Assembly: GCF_040054535.1 (NCBI RefSeq)
Contig: NC_090796.1
Location: forward strand, 4,482,501 to 4,546,500
DNA from: Antennarius striatus
Lineage: Eukaryota; Chordata; Actinopteri; Lophiiformes; Antennariidae
Direction of reading: 5' to 3'
DNA: 64,000 nt
Shown: positions 1 through 12,640 of the stretch, one piece after another
How positions within the stretch are numbered: the stretch's first letter is position 1
Layout: every line of letters begins with the position of its first letter
Notes under the pieces: model-generated
The model's input: only the letters and a program-made list of their open reading frames with translations
The model's database searches: none
Told to the model about the DNA's origin: nothing
Translations under genes and position numbers: made by a program

Positions 1-1700
1 GCAAAAAGGTCTGCACAAGCAAATCAAAGCATAACTCTTGTACCCTCTAATGTGGCCCAATTCAATTTAGAAAAGCATGAAAGTGTTTGAAAAGTAGGGA
101 TCACACATGTTTTGAATATGTTCAGTTTTAATTGATAATAAATGGTGCTGTTTCAGACACCAGACTACCTGCTGAAGTGGTTAAAGGTGCTTTTAAAAGT
201 GGGAAATCAGAGAAGAAGAATACCATTCAATTTTGTTCTAGTTGAGATGTGATTCTAAAGTGTACACTGAACCTATGAATGCCGTAAAATTTCCATATGG
301 ACTTAATCCAAACCACAATAGTGTGCACATATTGTTTCACCATTGACAACTATTACGAAAGATTTTCTGTACCAGTGTGTGTCTGACTGTAACCAAGAGG
401 CTCTTGACAAGTCCCTTTTTGAATGCAGGAGTACATACATTAGTCTGGAATAAATCACCAATCATTATATCTAAACTTTAAATCCATCTGCAGAATTGTT
501 CTTTTTCATGGTTCTTTTCCATAAAAGGCTAAAAGCTATATTTCTTGTTCATGTTCTATTATACACTAATGTGTAAACATTAGTGTATAATAGAACACTA
601 ATGTCATTCTATTTCACTTATAATTTGTCTGAGTTCCGCACTGTTACAGTCGTCATTCTGAAGGGCTGTACTATCCATCACTACACAAATGCAATGAAAA
701 TCAATGTCTAAGGAAATAAAGGTGATTTTAAAGGAAATCTTATAAAGCAGTGACTTTTTTCGTTGTCTTTATTATTTCTGTCCAAACTTACTCACAGCCA
801 TATGCACATCACCTCATATGTAAGATTAGAAGGTATTGCATCATGTTGTGAATAAAAATGTTCATCACAAAACAATTCCACTTAATCTTCACAAATGTCT
901 ATCAAACCATCCTGCTTACCTCTCACACTCAATAGATATGCAACAAACAACAAGAATATACATACTTTCCACAGAACAAATGTGGGATCTGATCTGGATG
1001 TGTAATTTTAGGCAGTTCTAAGAATATTCTTTGTACCTGCTGCGCATCAATAATGGTTTAAGTGACTTATAATAAAAAATGGTTGTTGCTGATATGAACT
1101 TTGTTTATATTGCTTTCTGATGTGATCCATGGTCATACTTCTCTGCTCCAGGGCCTCAACAGCTGCTGAAGTACGAACCTCAGCTCCAGGGTGGTTTTGC
1201 CAGTAAAGGAAGTCCATACATGGGTTTGATCCCCTGCCTCCCTCGCCACTCCGGATGGGAGAAACAGAATCTCATCTGGGAAGTAGAACACCCTCGTTGA
1301 AGTCCACCAAGACATGTTCCAAGGAACCAACAGACGCCGGCTGGCACAGCATGAAACACATAACTCATGTATGAAAATGGATCAGAGTTTTACAACTTAG
1401 GCTCCTGACCCAATTAGACTGAATCACGGAGGCAACACGAAATAGGGAGAAAGTTTTTACAATACCATTGGGGTGTTAAGAATGGATGGGCTCTGGTTGG
1501 GGATGAGGATATGTTGTTCTTAAGTCTGTTTTATCAGAACCTACCAGTGCAGCCACACAGATAGAGAAAGCCTGCTAAACAACAGGCGATTGTGTACTGT
1601 AGGCTTCAAAACAATAAAATTGTGTCTGCCCAAAAAATGAAAGTACGAAATGGGTCATGTACATATGAACAGAGGCCAATGAAAGGAGACAAAAGAAAAT
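1..1700. other. Non-coding flank
   Basis: AT-rich sequence without a convincing coding exon on either strand. Short open frames around 1133-1368 have no recognisable domain and no good splice context. The only clear structure is the perfect hairpin at 553-596, listed separately. The right edge runs into the probable 3' UTR of wfikkn2. Confidence 0.5.
553..596. repeat. Perfect inverted repeat, 20-bp arms, 4-nt loop
   Basis: Arms 553-572 and 577-596 are exact reverse complements separated by GTAA. It is AT-rich and lies in intergenic DNA, with no transposon ends visible around it. It belongs to a set of similar short-loop inverted repeats across the window. Confidence 0.9.
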
Positions 1701-1712
1701 AAAAACCAACTC

Positions 1713-1718
1713 TTTATT
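1713..1718 (-). terminator. Candidate poly(A) signal of wfikkn2
   Basis: AATAAA on the minus strand about 600 nt past the wfikkn2 stop codon. No earlier canonical hexamer was noticed between the stop and this site, so it is the likeliest 3' end signal. Transcript data would be needed to prove use. Confidence 0.4.
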
Positions 1719-2315
1719 TTTGTCACAGATAACATAAAATTATATCAAAAGCATCTACATTTCAGAGAAAATGTGAAATATAAAACTGCGTAAAAGCTAA
1801 AGGTAATAAATATCCAAAAATGGAAGAGTGAGTACATGAAAATTTAGAGTGATGGTGATAAATTGTGGAAGTTTATATAATATATTACAACTTCTTCATT
1901 GGGATGAACCAAATCAAGCTCGTCGTACTGAAATACATAGAAACCTAAATGTACAAAGTGTTCAGTTATGAAACATGCCTGGAAAAATAAAGAATCACAA
2001 GATTTGTGACGGTTAAATTATGTACATAAAAACTGCACCATGTCTGTCTTGAGCCTCTGCAACCTGCGTTTCTGCTGGAGGCAAGACAGAGCATGAGCAG
2101 AGGACGAGTTTGGAGGAGTAAGGTAACAAGAGGATCTTGATGGATGTCTCATGGTATTTCAATCAACAATGTGAATGACTGCACCCTTAATAAAAGGACA
2201 TGTTCCTCACCGAGAAAACTTTCAAACACAGAAAGGAGGCATTACATGTAGCTACATAAAAGCTTATTGTAGGAGTCAGATTCCTAAACTTTACATAGAG
2301 AATATAACCTTTAGC

Positions 2316-4166
2316 CTACTGAGGGCTGTTGGTGATCGCTTTCAGAATATCACAGGTGTTCTTAGAGATGACCTCTCTCAGCTTCCGTATTCGACGAGGG
2401 CTTGAAGCACCCACGTAGCTCTCTGGCTGAAGGATGGCCATCCCATCATGCACGTTGCCCATAATGATGACCTGTCCCTCAGAGGCAGTGCCTGTGATGT
2501 TTGGGCAAGGGCAGTTCCAGTCCATGTTGAGGAAGGTGACCTCGAGAGGCTCCTTGCCAAAGAAACGTAAACCCATCTTCTCGTCCTTAAGGATCTCCTC
2601 CACAGTCACAAGGGCGTGGCCAGAGTTCTTTTCCTCTATAAGCTCTGTCATGTGACCCAGAATGACAAAGTCACTCCGACAGAAGCTCATCACTATCTTG
2701 CCTCTTGGCTTGCACACCTTGCAGTGGTGGTGGTTCTTGGGGTGGGGGCACGTCTCCTCACAGACCTCCTTAGATTCAAAGTTGTTGTCGTTGCCCTCGC
2801 ATCCTCCGTAGATGAAGGACTGGCATTGCCGCAGGCTACTGCTGTAAGCCCAGCGAGGCTCGTAGGCTTTACAGGGGCCCTGCAGGGCAGGGAGCCCGCA
2901 GGGGCCCAACAGCTCTGGACCACAGCACTCCATACACTCCTCGTACGTCTCAAACATCTTGCTGGGCTGCTGGTCATTGCTGCTTCTGTGGCAGTGGGTG
3001 AAGGAAAAGCAGTTGTTGGCTTTGGGTTCATAATACCAACTCACTTTCTCTTGCTCGCTTCCACAATCCTCAGGGTTTTCAGCAAGTTTCAGACACTCTC
3101 CGGGTTGGCAGCGGGTCACATTCTTGGGCTCTGGGGTTTTCTGCTGCCCTTTAGGCAATATGGTCAGAGGGTGGCTGACCTGAACCAGTCCAGATGGGTT
3201 CTTGGCCGTGCAGGTGTAGATGCCTGAGTCATTTGGATGTGCGTTGTAGATGACCAGCTGACCGATGTTGGTGACCACCATATTTCCTCGCACATGATTA
3301 GGCATCATGACTGCCCTCTCCATGCCGTCCGGCCGCTGCTTCTCCCAGGTGATCTCAGGTCGGGGACGACCTGTCACCTCACACAGGAAGCTGGCTGTGT
3401 CACCTGCGTTTACGGTCTGGTGAGTGGGACCGCTGACCACCACGGGTGGCTGAGGCTCCGCAGGAGGTGGGATCGTCGTATGGAGAGGGGCGGTGGTTGG
3501 ACGATGAGTGGTCGCCCGTGGCAGTGAAGGGCTGGTGTTGGGCCATGTGAGGTGGAAGCGACAGGTAACAACGGACAGGGTGATGCCCTTGGAGCACGCC
3601 TCAGCATCCATGTAACACTTGTTGTAGTAGGTCATGCCGTCGGAGGCGCAGGTGAAGTGTGGCTCTCTCTCGCAGCGATCGCGGCACTTACACATCGGCT
3701 GCCCATCCCAGACGTCACACTCAGACCCCTGCTGGTTGCACATGAAACTAGCACAGGTGGCTTCCTTTGGCATTCCCATGGGGCCTTTATCACCATCCAT
3801 ATAACGGGCCGCTACACAACTCCTGTTCCCGCACACATTTTGGCAACACTTTTCGAAGGTCTCACACTCCTGCAAGAGGAGAGACACCACAGATGCACAG
3901 TCAGCATTGTAACATTCTACAGATAGTCAATCACCTCTGAATTAAATATAAAAAGAATATAAAACACTCTGAGACATTACCTTATCTGATTCACACTCTC
4001 TAGTACAGGTGCTCATGGCATCCACCCACAGGTTAGGATTCATGTCATTCGGACAGATCCCCGCATGTGTGTAGGTGATGTGGGGCAAAATTATCGCCTG
4101 GTGTCCCATCCACACTGACACACACACGAGGAACCAGATCCACCTTGGAAACAGCATCCACCACAT
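2316..4166 (-). CDS. wfikkn2: WFIKKN2 (GASP-1), secreted multidomain protease-inhibitor-like antagonist of GDF8/GDF11
   Basis: Two coding exons, 3981-4166 and 2316-3869, joined in phase 0 across a 111-bp intron (donor AAG|GTAATG, acceptor TTGCAG|GAG), giving 579 aa; human WFIKKN2 is 576 aa. The start at 4166 was chosen because MWWMLFPRW opens a hydrophobic signal peptide. An in-frame ATG at 4295 would add a Thr-rich extension ahead of it and is less likely. Domain order: WAP (about 38-85), follistatin/Kazal (about 100-165), Ig (about 205-300), two Kunitz domains (about 318-435) and a C-terminal NTR domain. Kunitz 2 has the GPCKAY reactive loop with P1 Lys. The first Kunitz domain has a loop about six residues longer than human and an extra Cys (ECMECC). 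Family role: secreted binding and inhibition of myostatin and GDF11. WFIKKN2 rather than WFIKKN1 is favoured by CPNDMNPNLWVDA and WPNTSP. Confidence 0.93.
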
Positions 4167-5486
4167 CTCCAGAGCCAGAGCACACCTCAGCAGACAAGTC
4201 AATGTTGTTGTTGTCGTTTTTGTTGTTGTTGCTTTAGCTGCTGTTGCCGCTTTTAAGTCAGAGAGAGAAAATCCTATTCTCTTAGAACTTGGCACGTGAG
4301 TGAGTCTGCCTGTCAGGGTAATGCACGTCCACCGGTTGGCCTGGGTTGATGTCCCACTCCTGCAGCGATGATGCTCTATTTGAAGGCTGCTGCCGACCTG
4401 CGGCCATCATCGTTCACATGACTCGTTACTCCTTACATGACAGTTCTGGGTTCCTGCTGAGATGCTGGAATACGCTGAGCTGTGGGCCGGACTGGCGGAG
4501 CACCTGCCTGTTAAAGGGATTGCTGGCAATGCAGTTTAACCCTTTGCAGGCACAGAGCGCACCGTGTGTAAAAAAAACTTTTAAACAGCTCTAATATATC
4601 AGTTAATGTGTAAGTCACTATATTTGTCTTGATATTACATTGGGAAAATGATCCTAACGATAATCAGAATTTATAAATGTGGTTTCCTTCGTATTTAACA
4701 TGATAAAATAAAGTGAAATATGATTAATTTACCGAAGATGGATTTGTTTAGTTATTAACTCCCTGAATAATTCATTCCTTTGGGTCAAATAAATTCTAAA
4801 TAATTTGTAAATTTCATACAAATTATTGAGTTTTTCTGTTTTGAAAACAAAATCTGACCAATATGAACCATTCCCTTTTTGCAATAATCAGATTTTCTAT
4901 TTCTGAATTAATTTAGGATGCACACATTTATTCTCAGCATCTCGTCACCACTTTATCTTTTCTCTTTTTGTTTTGACCACATTCTTATCCCATCTTTATT
5001 TACTTAGTTGTCTGTCATTGATTTAGTTTTGTTCCAGGGCAGGCTCCAAACAGAAGTTCATTTTGATACTGTTTCATGTCTTTATGTGTCGAAAATTTAC
5101 ATTTTTGTTAATTACGTTCATGAAGGCTTCAGCTGCTGAAAATGTAGCTAAGATTTAGTTTTAAACAGACTGGCCTAAAATGAGTGGGGCTAGTGGGGGT
5201 AATAATAAATAAAATAAAATCACCTTTTATTATTTTATGTTTCTTTTTTAAGTTCTCTTCTCTTTTTCTTCCCATTTTTCACCTTTGTCCATGTTTCTGT
5301 TGGATTGTTTAATAATCAAATGCATAATATTTAATAAATCTTGATGGTGGGATGGGTCTTTAAGAATAGAAATATTTGCATTTTGATGGGGAAATAGGAT
5401 TATAATTCAGTCTCTATTTTTCCACATTTTCTTTGAGGAATAGTGGATGGATCGTGTATATAAAAAAAACCTTATGTAAATAGCTA
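4167..5486. other. wfikkn2 upstream region, no gene seen
   Basis: Holds the presumed wfikkn2 5' UTR with a TTG-rich run (about 4200-4255) and then AT-rich intergenic DNA. No TATA box, CpG-rich promoter or coding exon was convincingly identified. Confidence 0.4.
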
Positions 5487-5840
5487 TATTTCCAAAAGTA
5501 TTCGCTCACCTGCCTTCACACGCATACGAACTTCAGTTGCTTCGCATTCGTAATGTAACGGATTTAACATGACGTCAGTCCATCTTTGGAAGCTATAACA
5601 GCTTCAGATCTTCTAGGAAGGGCTTTCTACAAGGTTTGGAGTGTGTTAATAGGAAATTGTTATCATTCTTCCAAAAGGGCATTTGTAAGGTCAGATACAG
5701 TCTCTGCTCCACTGAACACCAGAGCTGTTCTATTAGGTTCAGGTCAAGACTCTGCGCAGATCAGTAAAGTTCTTCAACACCAAACTCACTCATTAAATGT
5801 GTTCATGGGCTTTGCTTAGTGCTCTGGTGGCTTCCTACCA
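5487..5840 (-). mobile_element. Tc1/mariner transposase fragment (3' part)
   Basis: Reading the minus strand gives a decayed C-terminal part of a fish Tc1-type transposase: a region like the DLNPIEHLW block with the last catalytic acid, then LTNALLEEW and a LPRRVEAVIA-like end. Stops and frameshifts interrupt it. The 5' half, including the first two catalytic Asp residues and the left terminal repeat, is missing, so the copy is dead. The GA microsatellite abuts it. Confidence 0.75.
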
Positions 5841-5842
5841 GT

Positions 5843-6052
<210 letters not shown>

Positions 6053-6054
6053 TA

Positions 6055-8110
6055 TTAATCCCGGAGGAAATTGTACATATCCACTGCTCAGGCGTTACAT
6101 AAAGAATAAATACTGGATAAACACCAGCGCCTTCAACACAAACTGGCGCTCGAAAAGTCAAAGAAGAGCACCCTGACGGCACAGCCCCCGGTGTCCAGGT
6201 GGGAGAGCACACGGTGGAGGAGGTACAAGACAGCGTCGTTAACCCAAACCTTGGCCTGATAAGCGAACTGAAGAGGGTCCATTGCACCCTGCACCTGTGG
6301 ACGCATGAGATCCAGAACCAGTCGCTCTAGGGTCTTCATTACGTGGGAGGTAAGAGCGACCGGTCAGTGGTCGTTGAGCTCAGTAGGGCATCCTTCCTCG
6401 GGGACACGGACGATGCAGGAGGTCTTCCACAGTGACGGGACCCTCCCCAGCCACAGCCTGCGGTTGAACAATCACTGCAGGGGGTCTCCCAGTTCCGAAG
6501 CACAGGTTCAGAGGAGTCTTGGGGAGACCTTATCTGGTCCAGCCACCTTATAGGGATGGAGCCTCCTCAGCGTTGTCATCACCAGGTCTGCAGTTATGAC
6601 AGACTTGGTAGTGGTGGGAGCAGGAAGTCGTGGCGAGGTTGGAAGTCCAGTGGTTGAGGTGGGGTCATTGAGCTTCGCAGTTCTTGGAGAGGGCTCAGGA
6701 GAAGTGGCAGGGGTGGAAGGAGAGGATGCACAGGAGGAGGGAGCATCAGCGGAGTTGTCTGCAGGGCCGGGAGAGGCCTAAGACGAGGAGCCGGGAGTGG
6801 TGGGGGAGCTGAACCGATTGAAAAAGCTGTTTAGTTCATTCGCTTGTTCAATATTCCCCTTCACAGTGCTGCACCCTTTCCCGTGTCTGGTGATAGTTCT
6901 CATCCCATTCCAGACCTCCCGTACCTGGTTGCACCCCAACTGCTTCTCCAGCTTCCTCCCGTACGCCTCCTTGACCTCCCTCAGGCAGAGTCTCACTTCC
7001 TGCTGGGCCTTCCTCATCTCCTCCTCATTCTTGCTCCTGAACGCCCGCTTCATCCTGTTCAGGACAGCCTTGACTTCCTTGGTTACCCATGGTTTGTTGT
7101 TGGGGTAACACCTGACTGTCCTGACAGGGGCCACTGTGTCCACACAGAAGTTCATGTAATCTGTAAAACACTGAGCTGCCCCCTCAATGTCCTCCCCATG
7201 TGAGCCCACGATGACATCCCAGTTGGTGGTCTGGAAGCAGTCCCTCAGCATCTCCTCCACTTCCAGGGTCCACCTCCTGACCTGCCGTGTTGTTGCTGGT
7301 AGCCGTTTCACCAGCGGGATGTAGGTGGGATGTAGATGCACTAGGTTGTGGTCTGATTTACCTAGTGGAGGGAGGGGGGTGACGGTGTATGCCTCCTTAG
7401 CATTAGTGTAGATCAGATCGATGGTTCTGTTCTTCCGTGTGGGACAGTCTACACACTGGACCATTGTGGGGAGAAATGAGTCCAAGGTGACGTGGTTAAA
7501 GTCACCAGTAATAATGACGAGTGCCTCTGGGTGCCGGGTCAGAAGAGCGGAGGTGGTCCCACAGATGGTCTCTCGTGCAGTCTCTGGGTCTGCAGGTAGG
7601 GGATGTAGATGGCGAGGACAATAACGTGTGAAAATTCAGGCGCCAGGTAGTAGGGTCTGATGCTAACAGCTATTAGCTCCAGATCAAGGTTGCACAGTGT
7701 CAATTTCACCGTCACATGTCCTGGATGGCACCATCTATCATTGGTATAGATTATTAATCTACCTCCTTTCTTCTTACCGCCGTTGTTAGTGTCCCGGTCC
7801 GTTCGTACGGAGGAGAAGCCGGTTAGTCCGACGTTAGCGTCTGGCACGTCACCAGTTAGCCACATCTCTGAGATCACAAACAAGCTGGTCTCCCGGTAGC
7901 GCTGTTCAGTCCTGCACAGCACCGTCAGTTCGTGCAACTTGTTTGGTAGCGAGTTCACATTCCCCATGATGACGAAGGGGATGGAGGGTTTGACTCGCCT
8001 CCGGTTAACGGCCTAGCAGTTAGTCTAGCCCTTTCAACGTGACCCGCTCGGCGGGGATGAGATCACGTGTTGCTGGGTCTCCTTTGGCCCTCAGAGACAT
8101 TAACTCATCC
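6055..8110 (-). mobile_element. Degenerate CR1/L2-type LINE (Rex1-like) with internal deletion
   Basis: On the minus strand, about 7970-7540 encodes the N-terminal part of an APE-type endonuclease (start MGNVNSLPNK, then VRTDRD and GGRLIIYTNDRWC). About 7485-6780 gives the end of the endonuclease and the linker to the RT (RKNRTIDLIYTN, LGKSDHNLV). About 6339-6133 gives an RT fragment reaching VLFFDFSSA, that is, the first catalytic Asp block. The rest of the RT is missing and a short 3' end with a CT tail follows. Frameshifts break the reading frame. Clade assignment is from remembered motif style; a Repbase comparison would settle Rex1 versus L2. Confidence 0.8.
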
Positions 8111-8337
8111 TTGGAGTACACAAGCATATTGCTATACATTATCAAAATTTATGTTAGAATAATATACACAGAAAAATAGAAAAAAAACGCAAAATTAAGC
8201 ATAACAAACTCACTCTGAGCAGAGGAAACTGCAGCCTGCTCGCGCATGCACAAAGAAAAAATGTTTGTCACAAATATTTGTCGTCTGCATGCCTTGGTGC
8301 TTGGCTTTATACTACTGTGGCTATGGAAGGGATTTGA

Positions 8338-8560
8338 TCACCTACATTTGGCTGGTTTGGATAACTGAGCAAGTACTTTGAGAAATATGGTAACCGATAC
8401 CAACCGATCCGGTATGGAAGTCATAGGTTTGATTCGCATCTTTGATTTGGCAAAAGTTTTACGCCGGATGCCCTTCCTGATGCAACCCTCTGTATTTATC
8501 CGGGCTTGGGACCGGCACAATAAGACACTGGCTTGTGTCCTCTTGCGGCTACATTAGAAA
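8338..8560 (-). mobile_element. 5'-end fragment of the RTE LINE family
   Basis: Minus-strand sequence closely matches the 5' end of the large RTE copy at 24010-27275, including the encoded block CIRKGIRRKTFAKSKM versus CIRKGIRCKTFAKSKM there. Only about 220 bp remain. A fragment from the 5' end alone is unusual for LINEs, which normally lose 5' sequence, so a later deletion or recombination is likely. Confidence 0.75.
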
Positions 8561-9253
8561 TATGGTGTATATATGGAAAATGTATTATCCTATTTAACTG
8601 ATTACAGTATAGCACAATCCAGACTCATTAGCTTTAGAAACATACTAATTGGGCTTCAAGTTGTAGTTTTATGGTGGAGTTTGAGGGATGAGGCTTTACT
8701 GATCTATTAATCACCTTGTTGTAATCATTACATTCTCACTAAAGAGTCTCACTGGTATGGTTGACCTAAGATATGTGATCATTATTAGCTCGTGGATTTA
8801 AACGTAACATTATACATGCTCTACATTTGTCAAAGCCAGTCTTTGTACACAGATTAGTCAGGGAAATATAAAAAACTGACAAGACACACAAATTCCAGGA
8901 GAAAATTGTTGCAAAATAAGAAAGTAGGGCATCGTTGTAAAGACAAGAAAAGTGTTCCTTGCAGCATTATAAAAGTTCGTTTTTGTGTCTGACTCACAGG
9001 CCGGCAGAGGTGAGCTGAGGACATTACAACCTAAAAAAATAATTTTGAGATCAGGTGATGTGCTCCATAGTGGGCGTGTGCCCAGATAGAGCCTGAATGA
9101 ATGAAGGTGTTATAATAAACTTTTTTCCTGTATTTCCTCCGGTTCAGCTGAGGACAGACGAGCGATCAGCGCAATAACAGTGGACTCCTGCTGCGTTTAA
9201 GTGTTAACATGGGAGATTTTTTGTTCGTGATGCAGACGTGCTGATTTCTCTCC

Positions 9254-9299
<46 letters not shown>

Positions 9300-10019
9300 A
9301 TGACAAGCAAATAAATAAAACTTGTTTATCTCAAACTCACCAAGCTTCCAGACTTGCAGGTCTCAATCCCATAAGAAGGATTACATTTGCCCTATTTCGC
9401 AGTGACAGACAACCACATACATTCCTCATGTATGAAATCAGAGCGTATTAGAACAACTAGTTAGCGTGCTGGATGGATATTTCCTGTGATTTATCGACAG
9501 CCTTCAAACCTGGTTTATACAGTCTAACAGAAAAAGGATTTCTTTGGATGCAACGTGTCAAGAGTTCTATATTCCTGACACAAAGACAATAAAAATATTT
9601 GCTCACCCTGCAGAGGCCTTAATGTAAAGATACTCCTCCACAAAAGTCGGACCCGGTGAGGGCAAGTCAATTCTGGGGCTAGAAACATGCGATGAGTGGC
9701 AGGTTTATTCATTTTCACTCAGGAAAATATCCACATGAAACGTTTTCTGCAGAATAAAATTATATTACACCCTAAAAAACATCCGGTCATCCATCGGCAG
9801 ACCTACAGAGGAAGGGTTATTTGAGGATACAAGTATCAGTTACGATATAAGATACTAGAAACTTTCCTCAACTCAATTAATGTGCAACCTGAGAATCAAA
9901 CTTAGCAGTGGAAATATAAGATCCTTAAAAATTACAATTTGAAGTTACCCAATTTCAGCCACTTTTTTTTCCCTATAATCTATTTAATATAGTGTTTATA
10001 CTGCTGCATATTGAAAGAC

Positions 10020-10055
<36 letters not shown>

Positions 10056-11100
10056 CATACACACACACACACACAAACACACGTATAAACGCACATGCAA
10101 ACACACACATTGGAGCATGGCACAACATGAAAAACTAGAAGATACATTATTAGAAATTTGCATCACACATTTTTGTGTCATTCTGTTAGCTTACACAGCT
10201 TAGAATTAACACTTGAAAAAGGAAATGTGCTTCCTCTTCAGGAAAATGTCCCCCTAAACCAGTTGTTGCTCTTGCTGATAAAGGAATTTGGGACATCCTC
10301 ACCCTTAAGCACTTAAATCATTTAACAGGAGCTAAAATGTTTGTGCTGTAAGTGATCTTTATGTACCGATTGTTCCATGAAATGAGTGATGATACAGTGT
10401 AGGTGGTTCATTATCAGAGCTACACAGGTCACTGTTAGAGAGAAAAAGATGGAGGAAGATGCAGATTTTTCTGCACAAAACTCTTAAAATCACTAGTTCT
10501 AAAAATCTGCGGTTGAATTCTCACCTTTTAAATGATTACCAGTGAATCAACCGAAGAAATTTAAAATAAACCACAAAATGATGGCTTAACAAAGAACTTC
10601 CTGCCGAACCAGTATCCATCTGGTCATTCCTCACATACAGACAGAATTCAGTTGCATCTACATACCGCATTTGATGTGTTACTCAGCGCGAACAGTTCGT
10701 ATGTTGTTCTGAACTCTGTGTGTGTTCCCTCTTTCATCACCGGTGTGTCTTTGTGCCTCGTGCAAAGCCTTTCAACCTGTGGAGTTGTTGCCTGTTTTTG
10801 GACTTTAGATATCTTCCCTGCTCCCTCTGGACATGGTTTACTTGTTTTGGACTGTACTTTCAATTTGACCCTCGTCTACCCCCCTTTCTCTAAGACTGTT
10901 CTATTGCTTTTTCCTAATCAAATCTTTTTAGCAGCACCTATTTTCGCACAGATATCTTGCAACTTTTTGTTTCCCTGCGTAAAGTTTGCACAAACTGACT
11001 ACAGTCCAGACCTCCCTCTGTTTTAGCTTGAACATATTTTGCAATTTCATCAAACCTCAAATGCTGTAATTTTATCCATCCATTTCCTTGCAGACAACAT
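8561..11100. other. Intergenic DNA with GT/CA microsatellites
   Basis: No supported gene. Contains (TG)n at about 9257-9298 and an interrupted (CA)n at about 10020-10082. The 124-codon open frame at 10652-11026 has no recognised domain or start context and is treated as chance. Confidence 0.5.
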
Positions 11101-11300
11101 GACCGCAAGTGTCTTGTCTACAGCCACTTCTTTACCTTATGGGTCATGGTTCTCCTGTAGTCTATCCCAGGTGGCTATGGTGAAATGCAGGGTACACCCC
11201 AGTTGAGACACCAGCTCATAGCGAGGCCACACAAAAGACAAACACACACTGAAAATTTGAAGTGACCAATTCACCTAAACTACATGTTTCTTTAAAGGTG
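11100..11300 (-). mobile_element. Degenerate tRNA-SINE-like copy (tail half)
   Basis: Shows the worn 3' two-thirds of the same SINE family found at 18061-18427: the block equivalent to CTATCCCAG...GGGTACACCCC and a CATCCATTT tail remnant, in minus orientation. The tRNA-like head is not recognisable. Confidence 0.45.
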
Positions 11301-11449
11301 GAAGCTGGAGTACCCAGCGAGAACCCTTGCAGACATTTGAAGTCTTGTTGATCCGAGCTTTAGGGAGGAGCACTTGCTGTTTGTCCCGAATGATGACAAT
11401 CTGTCCAGATCAGATCTCAAGGGGGAACAGTAATAGGGGCCACAGATTC

Positions 11450-11650
11450 CTGCATTGGCTTTTGAACTGCCAGGCAGGAGGCCAAGAGGAAGACCAAAGT
11501 GGAGGTTTATGGATGTAGTGAAAGAGGACATGAAGGCAGTTGGTGTAGGAGAAGAGGAGGCAGAAGACAGGGTTAGATGGAAGCAACTGAATCGCTGTGG
11601 TAACCCCTTCAGGGAAAAGCCGAAAGGAAAAAAGTTTATTGTGGGCAACA
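11450..11650 (+). mobile_element. 3'-end fragment of the RTE LINE family
   Basis: Encodes the C-terminal tail of the RTE ORF (motif [20 protein letters not shown]) and the element's conserved 3' end with AAAAGCCGAAAGGAAAA. The same end is seen at 27105-27275. This is a 5'-truncated copy on the plus strand, typical of LINE insertion. Confidence 0.8.
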
Positions 11651-11879
11651 GGGATAATAGGTGATGCACCATATCAATGTTCACTTGATGCAAGGCATGT
11701 TCATCCTGTTTGGCCTCCTTCATCACAGTGTCGGATGTTATGTAAACCAGGACGACACACTCTTATCACTGAGGGCTCCATGCCAACTCCTGGGCATCCG
11801 GTTATGATGCCCTGTTGAGCTTCATGAACTTCCTCGTGGTTGAGGTACTCCAGAGGCAGCTCAAAAGTCTAATTCATTC

Positions 11880-12135
11880 ATCTTCTATATATCACACATT
11901 TCGTCTGCTATCGCGGGTTGTGGAGTGCTGTAACCTATCCCAGCCAGCTGGGGGCGTGAAGCAGAGTGCACCGCTGAGCCATATATATGACAGACAGACA
12001 CTCACACACACACTAACACCTAGGGGTAATTTGAAGCCGGGGAGAGCATGCGAACTCTGCACAGAGCGGGACTAGAACCTGGGTCCGCCGTGTTGTGAGG
12101 CAGCAGAGCTAACCACTGCGCCACCGTGCCATACT
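11880..12135 (-). mobile_element. tRNA-derived SINE, minus orientation
   Basis: Reverse complement shows GGCACGGTGGCGCAGTGGTT with A-box-like and B-box-like (GGTTCTAGTCC) promoter segments, then the family body and a degraded tail. It is the same family as 18061-18427, with several small deletions. Confidence 0.75.
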
Positions 12136-12465
12136 GGAAGGGTAAAATGTCAAATTGAAATAGGAAACAAAATTCAATGACAAAATAACAATACTTGTTT
12201 ACAGAACAAATAGCTGATTAGATGATTCCTCTGAAGACGTTCTGCCTTGATGATATCAGGAACCTTGGCTTTGGTCCCATTGGCTGAGCCAGTCATCCCA
12301 TGCGAACCAGTAGAGGATGAGTCCACAGCAGAGACGACGTTGGGTGATTCCATCAAGTGCCAGTAGACTCTGACTGAAAGGAGAGTTTCCAGCCTTGCAG
12401 GAAAATCCTGTCCGGCTTGTCAAATTAAAAACAGACGATCCTGAGATTTAACCTCATATGAGATT

Positions 12466-12503
12466 CAACCCTAAAAACCACTGAAAGTTGGTTTTTAGGG
12501 TTG
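12466..12503. repeat. Perfect inverted repeat, 15-bp arms, 8-nt loop
   Basis: Arms 12466-12480 (CAACCCTAAAAACCA) and 12489-12503 are exact reverse complements. The repeat lies about 40 bp left of a GT microsatellite, with no transposon ends recognised. Confidence 0.9.
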
Positions 12504-12541
12504 GTATATGGCTGCATACGTCCGGTCACAAAGCTACAGCT

Positions 12542-12545
<4 letters not shown>

Positions 12546-12612
<67 letters not shown>

Positions 12613-12640
12613 CTACGTGTGTGTGTGTGTGTGTGTGTGT
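12546..12640. repeat. (GT)n microsatellite with two interruptions
   Basis: About 95 bp of TG/CA dinucleotides broken by TTTG and CTACG. Apparent Val-Cys or His-Thr open frames here are artefacts of the repeat. Confidence 0.95.

Noticed and set aside
2616-3926. Plus-strand open frames opposite wfikkn2
   Set aside because: Antisense shadows of the conserved WFIKKN2 exon, with no domain resemblance and no splice context.
4295-4295. Upstream in-frame ATG of wfikkn2
   Set aside because: It would put about 43 Thr/Lys/Ala-rich residues ahead of the signal peptide; the ATG at 4166 opens a normal hydrophobic leader.
9257-10082. Simple repeats as a possible CRISPR-like array
   Set aside because: Plain TG/CA dinucleotide repeats without spacers, in a eukaryotic genome.
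10652-11026. 124-codon plus-strand frame
   Set aside because: No recognised domain, biased hydrophobic composition and no supporting signals; chance is more likely.
11292-11726. 144-codon minus-strand frame
   Set aside because: Antisense shadow of the RTE LINE 3' fragment on the plus strand.
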